Origin: Ophiobolus disseminans
Taxonomy: Eukaryota; Ascomycota; Dothideomycetes; Pleosporales; Phaeosphaeriaceae
DNA: 64,000 bases
Assembly: GCA_010093685.1 (NCBI GenBank)
Contig: MU006227.1
Coordinates: forward strand, 684,154 to 748,153
Reading direction: 5' to 3'
The position numbers and the translations under genes are program-made. The notes under the pieces are model-generated. The model made no database searches. It was given only the letters and a program-made list of their open reading frames with translations, and was not told the origin of the DNA. This document shows positions 58,861 to 64,000 of this stretch, in pieces (the stretch's first letter is position 1; each line of letters begins with the position of its first letter).

Positions 58861-61038
58861 ATGTACAAAGCAGTGGAGACGCGATCGTCCTTCGATGGAG
58901 CGCCCTTTTCGAAGCCAGGACCAGGCGTTGCGATTCCCCACCCACGGAAGCGTCCCTGGTGGACACGCATCGGGCGCGAGAGTTTGATCTTTATCCTTAC
59001 TGGATGCGTTGCAATCGTCGCTGCACTCGGGCTACTAGCCTTCCTCTGGGGCGCCAGCGACGTGGACTCGAGATGGAGATCGGTCATTCTCAGCAAGAGA
59101 GCTACCCAAATCGTCACAATCTCTTCTGCAGTAATCCGAACTTCAATTTCCGTTCAATCTGGTGTCTTGACAGCTATTATCGCTTCGGTCGTCCTCGAAC
59201 AGTACGATGTGCTGCTAAAGGAGGCTGCGCTTCTCTCCATCGTGAGAGCCACAACTGTCGGCCCTCACTACGTCTTCTGGCCTATTATGCGAACCTTGCG
59301 ACAATCGAGATGGTTCCTCGTTCCTAGTGTGTCATTGGCGATCGTTGTCACTGTTGCATCTCAGTTTATATCAACAATACTTCTCACCGACTTCGGCATG
59401 ACTACTATCGCTGGCAACATCAGCTCCTTCGACGTTGCATATACCTCCGATATGCATCCTTGGGGTACAAACCAATGGCTCTCGAGACCGCCAAGCTATC
59501 CTCGCTTTGCAGAATATGTCGACCCGCCGCTCAAGGGACAAGACTTTGTGGATACTGGTCCAACATACCGTGCCTTTTTGCCGATACAGAATACGATTGA
59601 ACGCTCGACGCTCCGAGCTTATGACGGTCCCGCGTCGATCCTCGATTCACGCGTGTCTTGCGTGCGGCCTTCGATCAATATTTCGTCCCTGGTCGTATCT
59701 CCGACAGCCGCGACAAACTATGATTCATATGATACTCTCCTCGTCAGTGGGACTATCTATATGAACGATACTCGCAAGTATCCCATGCTGCGCTCTCCAT
59801 ACTATCTCAAGCCCCGGGAGTTTTCCAGTCTTGTGTCTGTCACTGGCATGAACGAGGGGTTTATGGGACAGAGTCGACAGGCCAACAAGACACAGACTGA
59901 GTGGGCCACATCTATACACTACTTGTTCGAAAAAGAGTGGTGGCAGTCGATGGACAGCATCATTGGCTCGGAGATACCATGGTCCAATATCACGGATCGA
60001 TATCTGATCGTCAACACGACAGGTAATGTCCGCGATTGGGTTGCCAAAACGGGGTTGAAGTTGCCCTACAAGTTGGAGAGCGGGCGCGAATTCAAAACCG
60101 ACCACGAATGGGTAAAGAACATAACCTCGGACGACAACCCTGCGAAGTGGAAAATGATGGGCGATGGACCATGGAGCAAGGCTACATCCGGAAAAGGAGG
60201 AGTACTATCCATCTCCTTCACGTTATGCTTCACACATTCCTGGACGGGCGATTACGCCATATCTCTAGCGAGTACACGCGACGGCCCAGAACCCGTGCTT
60301 GAGCAAAGGAGCGACAAAAAATTCGGCACAGGCCTGATCCAGCGCCAACTCGGCGCGACCAAAAACCTTCTCACACTCGCGCAACGCAACGTCTTCGCCC
60401 TTCTGCCCCCACAGGCGTGGCGAAAGCTCAACTCGTCGCTTCCCGATGGTGACATTCAATATGGAACCGAGTTAGGCAGAGATCTCTCGACTTTCTACGA
60501 TTTAAAGAACAACACCTTCGCCACGGGCATCCTCACCTCAGAAGACACAGGAGACAACAAAGCGCGATACGTCGTCAATCCCGCCCACGCCACGCTTTTC
60601 CAAGGCGCCATACGCGCCACAAACAACCCAGCCATCGCGCTCCAAGCCCTCATCACAGTCCTAACATCAATGAACTACTACAACTGTTTCTACGCCTTCA
60701 CAAACACCGCGCCAGGCACGATGTCGTCGTCATCAGAAGCCCAGGCACCGGTGCGCTGGACCGGCTTCATCATTGTGATGGTAATTGTATGGGTCCATCT
60801 TTCGCTCATGGCTGTGTTTATCGTGCTGTTTAGTAGGGTTACGGAACACTCGACGATTGGGAATTCTTGGCAGGCGGTGTCGCAGGTGGTGTCGGTGGAC
60901 ACGTCAAGGATGGTGGAGGGCTCGGCGGATATGACGGATAGGGAGGTAAGGGCGCAGGCGGAGCGGGCGGGAGTAAGGACGAGGTATAGGCTTGGGAGGG
61001 GGATCGGGGTAGGTCGAAGTCAGATTAGTGCGATTTGA
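58861..61038 (+). CDS. Fungal multi-pass membrane protein of unknown function
   Basis: Single exon, 725 residues, starting at the ATG at 58861. A cytosolic N terminus with basic residues (PHPRKRPWWTRIGRE) is followed by a membrane segment at about 42-64. Two more are at about 84-112 and 151-175. A large loop of about 460 residues with several N-glycosylation sequons (NISS, NDTR, NKTQ, NITD) probably faces outside. A last membrane segment lies at about 640-663 (GFIIVMVIVWVHLSLMAVF), and a short basic tail ends the protein. The layout of three N-terminal segments, a glycosylated ectodomain and one C-terminal segment is common among lineage-specific ascomycete membrane proteins. I cannot assign a function. 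Confidence 0.8.
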   Translation: MYKAVETRSSFDGAPFSKPGPGVAIPHPRKRPWWTRIGRESLIFILTGCVAIVAALGLLAFLWGASDVDSRWRSVILSKRATQIVTISSAVIRTSISVQSGVLTAIIASVVLEQYDVLLKEAALLSIVRATTVGPHYVFWPIMRTLRQSRWFLVPSVSLAIVVTVASQFISTILLTDFGMTTIAGNISSFDVAYTSDMHPWGTNQWLSRPPSYPRFAEYVDPPLKGQDFVDTGPTYRAFLPIQNTIERSTLRAYDGPASILDSRVSCVRPSINISSLVVSPTAATNYDSYDTLLVSGTIYMNDTRKYPMLRSPYYLKPREFSSLVSVTGMNEGFMGQSRQANKTQTEWATSIHYLFEKEWWQSMDSIIGSEIPWSNITDRYLIVNTTGNVRDWVAKTGLKLPYKLESGREFKTDHEWVKNITSDDNPAKWKMMGDGPWSKATSGKGGVLSISFTLCFTHSWTGDYAISLASTRDGPEPVLEQRSDKKFGTGLIQRQLGATKNLLTLAQRNVFALLPPQAWRKLNSSLPDGDIQYGTELGRDLSTFYDLKNNTFATGILTSEDTGDNKARYVVNPAHATLFQGAIRATNNPAIALQALITVLTSMNYYNCFYAFTNTAPGTMSSSSEAQAPVRWTGFIIVMVIVWVHLSLMAVFIVLFSRVTEHSTIGNSWQAVSQVVSVDTSRMVEGSADMTDREVRAQAERAGVRTRYRLGRGIGVGRSQISAI

Positions 61039-61184
61039 AGATTTCAGTAATCTGCAACGTTTCATAGATATCGATAAAACATTCTGTACTATTCATTCAT
61101 TCTCAGCCAGACGAGCTTAGCGAGCAATCTCATCAATCATCATATCCCTATATTTCTTGGGACCGAATCCGAACCTCATCAGCT

Positions 61185-62631
61185 CTACCTCATCCTAAGC
61201 AACCACTTCACCGCCACCACAAACCCCTCCGACTGCGCCGTACCCGCCACAACTTGCTCCCCAACAACGCCCCCAATCCCGTTCCTTACGCCACGCGCCG
61301 CCGTCCACGGCGTAAACATGTCATCCAAGAACTTAAACGCACTCCTGCCTACACACTACATCAGCCCCTTCCCATCCAACTAAAGAACAACATCACTTAC
61401 ACATCTGCGTCATAAACACGGGCCCAACAACCGGCGTCCCCAACTCCTTATGTAAGTATGAATACGCCCTTTGCTTCAGCACAAGCGGAAGCAGAAGCAG
61501 AACTTCGATGTTGAATAGTACGACTAGGCTGACGTACAGCGCGGCGAATGTGCTCAGCACGTTGAGGATGTTGAAAGCGAGCGGCGAGACGGGGACGTTG
61601 GGGTTGTATGGCTGGACTACTCCCGCGACAGTGGACGGGAGGTGGTCGCCGGATAGTGTGGCGAGCGCGTGTCGGACGAAGCCGAGGATGAGGTAGAGCG
61701 TTGTGGCGGTGGTGAGGAGGGCGATGGGGATGATGGGGAGGAAGGAGGTGGAGGGGTGGGCGAGTGTGAAGATGGAGTATAGGATGGTGATAATGACGCC
61801 GAGTTGGAATGTTTTCTGTTTCCTGGATGTTAGCTTGATAATTTCTTTCGATAGCTGGTGGAATGTACGTCTTGCAGCCATGCGATGAGACTAAGAAGCA
61901 GCCCTGTTTCCGGATGTTCAGATTCCACAACCGGCGGCCCTGCAACGCCGCGCTCAGCAACTGGACGCTCCGCTCCTGCAGGCCCGCCAGGTATAGATCG
62001 AAGCGGATTATATTGGCCCAGAGCTTTCACAGCTGCCCACGGCGCGCCCGCCACCATGCGCCACAGCTCCCCGAAATTGGAAATTCCCGTATGAAGGACT
62101 GCAAGGCCCTGCCCGGTACCAAGGATCAAAAAGATCGTCCACCAAGAGAAATCGGGATAATTCAGGAGAAGGTAGACGAGTGCGACGACGAAGCTGGATG
62201 GAATCGCTTGCTAATACAAGAGTTAGTCTAGATTTCCACTGCGGGACAAAGGATATTGCATACTTCAGACATCCAATGAATGAAGTCGTTATTTGCGCGC
62301 TCTTTCGTGCGAGCTCCGCCTATGGATGCCGCGGAACCGCGACTCCCATTTGCGCGAGACGAAGCTCGCACATTGCCACCCGTGCTGTTCTTCCTTCCCT
62401 TGGGGGAGGTTTTGCGGCCGGGTGTCGTTGCTGGCTCACCTGGCGCATGTTCCGCTTGAATTTGAGCGTTAACTGAGAGGGGCATGCGACATTAGTGTAT
62501 GCAACAAATCCGGTCTGTAAAGGACGTTACGTACCGTCTGCCTGGAAGTCGGTCGCGATAGATACCGGCGCGCCTGGAGCCGGCTCGCCAAGTACTTTCG
62601 AGAATACTTTGTTCAACTCGGGGTCGCCCAT
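61185..62631 (-). CDS. Predicted multi-pass membrane protein, unrecognised
   Basis: Five exons, 62631-62535, 62472-62264, 62210-61869, 61815-61401 and 61348-61185, join in frame to give 408 residues. The soluble N terminus of about 100 residues starts MGDPELNKVFSKVLGEP and contains a Ser/Gly/Arg-rich stretch. Hydrophobic segments follow at about 105-140 (AIPSSFVVALVYLLLN, WWTIFLILGTG), then a Pro/Gly loop. Three or four more are in exon 4 (LGVIITILYSIFTLA, IPIALLTTATTLYLIL and a segment ending LLLLPLVL). The C-terminal exon encodes a short amphipathic tail. No catalytic motif is seen. An ER or other endomembrane location is a guess. The model rests on consistent splice phases throughout, not on recognised homology. 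Confidence 0.7.
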
Positions 62632-62989
62632 TTTGTCGTGTCTTAGTGTTGGTGCTGGAATGTACAAGGTGGGCGTTGTCATTTTTGGGGGAGAAAGCGA
62701 GGACAAAGGACCACAACCGAAACACGGTACCTAGGTAAGATACTGCAAACGGACGACGAGCATGAAAAAGGCAGACTACAGGGTGGCTATTTGCACTGAG
62801 TAGCTACGACAATGAATTGTTTGTTCGTGTTAGCTCGCGGTACAGAAGGGATGGAAGGTGAAAAGAATTAACGTTATGTAGACCGTTTTCTCAAATCAGC
62901 GTCTTGGCGAGCCCAGTTCTCAACGAAGGATTTTAGATGTTGTACATTGAGTTTTCGTACATGGATATAACACTCAGCGACTGTATGAA
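62632..62989. other. Intergenic region between the membrane-protein gene and GEP4
   Basis: About 0.36 kb of promoter and 3' flank. Nothing else seen. Confidence 0.4.
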
Positions 62990-63764
62990 TTACTCAAAGT
63001 GATTGTTGGTGGCTGGATCAGGCGCAGAGTAACCTCGCCGGAATAAGAAGCCCTGCAGTCGGTCTTCCATCCTCGCGAACTGATAAGCGTTAGTAAAGAA
63101 CTTGGCAGTGTATTTATTCTTGAGGAGTTTGGAGGATTTGAGAGGCACCTACAAAGCCACGGCCCGTCACACCATCCCTCACCCATACCCCATAGCTACC
63201 CATCATGTTTGCCATCATGATGTCGGTAGACAAACGATCGCCGACTACAGCGATCTGGTCAGGTCTCGTCACGCCAGCATCTGGATGTGCTTTGAAATAA
63301 GCCATGACCTCTTCCTTGCATCCTGGCTTTTTGGTCGAGTGACGCAAGACTTTGATGCCTGTGTTGGCTTCGAGAAGGGCGGCTTCTTTTTGCTGCTTGT
63401 CTGAGTCGGTACCAGCTGTATTGGATACGATCAGAAGTTTTGTACCAGGGTAGGCCTGTCGCAGGCGCTGGAAGTGATCCTATGTAGGCGTGAGTATGCA
63501 AATGATTGCCTATCGTCCGTCATTGCAGTTTGAACGCACTTGAAATGGCTTGTGTATCTCATTTGTATGTGGTACAGCAAAACAATTATCTTTGTCAAGA
63601 ACTACAGCTTGAATGTCCACCTCCGAATTGGGGCCATCTTTCTTAGGAAATGCCTTTGAGAGCGGTATCGGCAGGTGGTTGAAAGTGGAGACTGTATGCT
63701 GTGGGAGACAAAGCGCCGGGTCCCTTAGCAGTCGGAAAATGTTCAACGTCCCCGAAATGTTCAT
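62990..63764 (-). CDS. GEP4: Mitochondrial phosphatidylglycerophosphatase (HAD superfamily)
   Basis: Dephosphorylates phosphatidylglycerophosphate to phosphatidylglycerol, the precursor of cardiolipin, at the matrix face of the inner mitochondrial membrane. The exons 63764-63540, 63479-63153 and 63079-62990 give 213 residues. HAD motif I is VVLDKDNCFA, with Asp57 as nucleophile and Asp59. Motif II is LLIVSNTAGTDSD. The motif III Lys is in HSTKKPGC, and motif IV is VVGDRLSTDI. The sequence MNISGTLNIFRLLRDPALCLPQH at the start is typical of the family, so the ATG at 63764 is firm. Conserved spacing of all four motifs makes the assignment secure. Confidence 0.94.
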
Positions 63765-64000
63765 TGCAAGATGAGAGCTATGGTTGTGGCGGAGAGGTGG
63801 TGAGTTGGAGAGTGGCTGACTAAGGCGGTGCAGCGCGCTAAGAAAGCGGGTCCAAGCTCCAGGCGCGAATAACTTCACTTTAGCAGGAGGCACAATACTC
63901 AACGACAGTCATAGCCAATAGATCGACGTCGCTCATTATCAAACATTCAGTTATCTGCTGACCGGGCAGATAATTTCGCACAAGTACCACGTACCAAATT

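Noticed and set aside
12788..63764. A phospholipid-synthesis cluster made of INO1, PSD2 and GEP4
   Set aside because: The three genes are up to 57 kb apart with many unrelated genes between them and no shared promoter, so proximity is probably chance.

Overview
The window is nuclear DNA of a filamentous ascomycete (Pezizomycotina; a dothideomycete is my guess, not shown by the sequence). The reasons are many GT-AG introns of about 45-120 bases with CTAAC or CTAAT-like branch sites, and fungal families: a FadA/GNA-1 type G-protein alpha subunit, a CFEM membrane protein, a cutinase-family esterase, a HET-NACHT-WD40 protein and a Dsn1/Mis13 kinetochore protein. I could model 23 protein-coding genes. 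All multi-exon models except the truncated one at the left edge join in frame and end in a stop. I saw no tRNA, rRNA, transposon or CRISPR array.

Layout. 1-0.44 kb: 5' part of a proline-rich gene built from duplicated exon-intron units, cut by the window edge. 1.5-3.7 kb: paxillin-like LIM protein. 6.2-7.8 kb: inositol-3-phosphate synthase. 8.1-9.7 kb: RPA1-like OB-fold protein. 10.4-12.2 kb: DSN1 kinetochore subunit. 12.8-16.3 kb: C2-domain phosphatidylserine decarboxylase. 17.7-18.3 kb: small cupin whose start codon is split by an intron. 20.4-21.6 kb: G-alpha. 24.6-26.9 kb: CFEM protein. 28.1-30.7 kb: transketolase. 31.7-32.5 kb: CE5 esterase. 33.1-42.5 kb: a more accessory-looking block with a HET-NACHT-WD40 protein, a methyltransferase and a two-kinase protein. 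43.3-51.9 kb: FHA-RING ubiquitin ligase, alpha-MPP, an unrecognised cysteine-motif protein and an Mpv17/PMP22 protein. 52.7-63.8 kb: SprT-like/BTB protein, vWA protein with P/Q/G-rich flanks, two multi-pass membrane proteins and the PGP phosphatase GEP4.

Most of the window is core metabolism and cell biology. Three genes act in phospholipid supply (inositol-3-phosphate synthase, PS decarboxylase, PGP phosphatase), but they are scattered and I do not infer a cluster. The most unusual region is 33-42.5 kb. A NOD-like HET-NACHT-WD40 gene lies there with a single-exon methyltransferase and a 1186-residue protein carrying two complete protein-kinase domains. Both kinases are of the non-RD type, with HMD and HED in place of HRD. 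This resembles the tandem-kinase plus NLR arrangement of plant immunity. A functional link is a hypothesis only.
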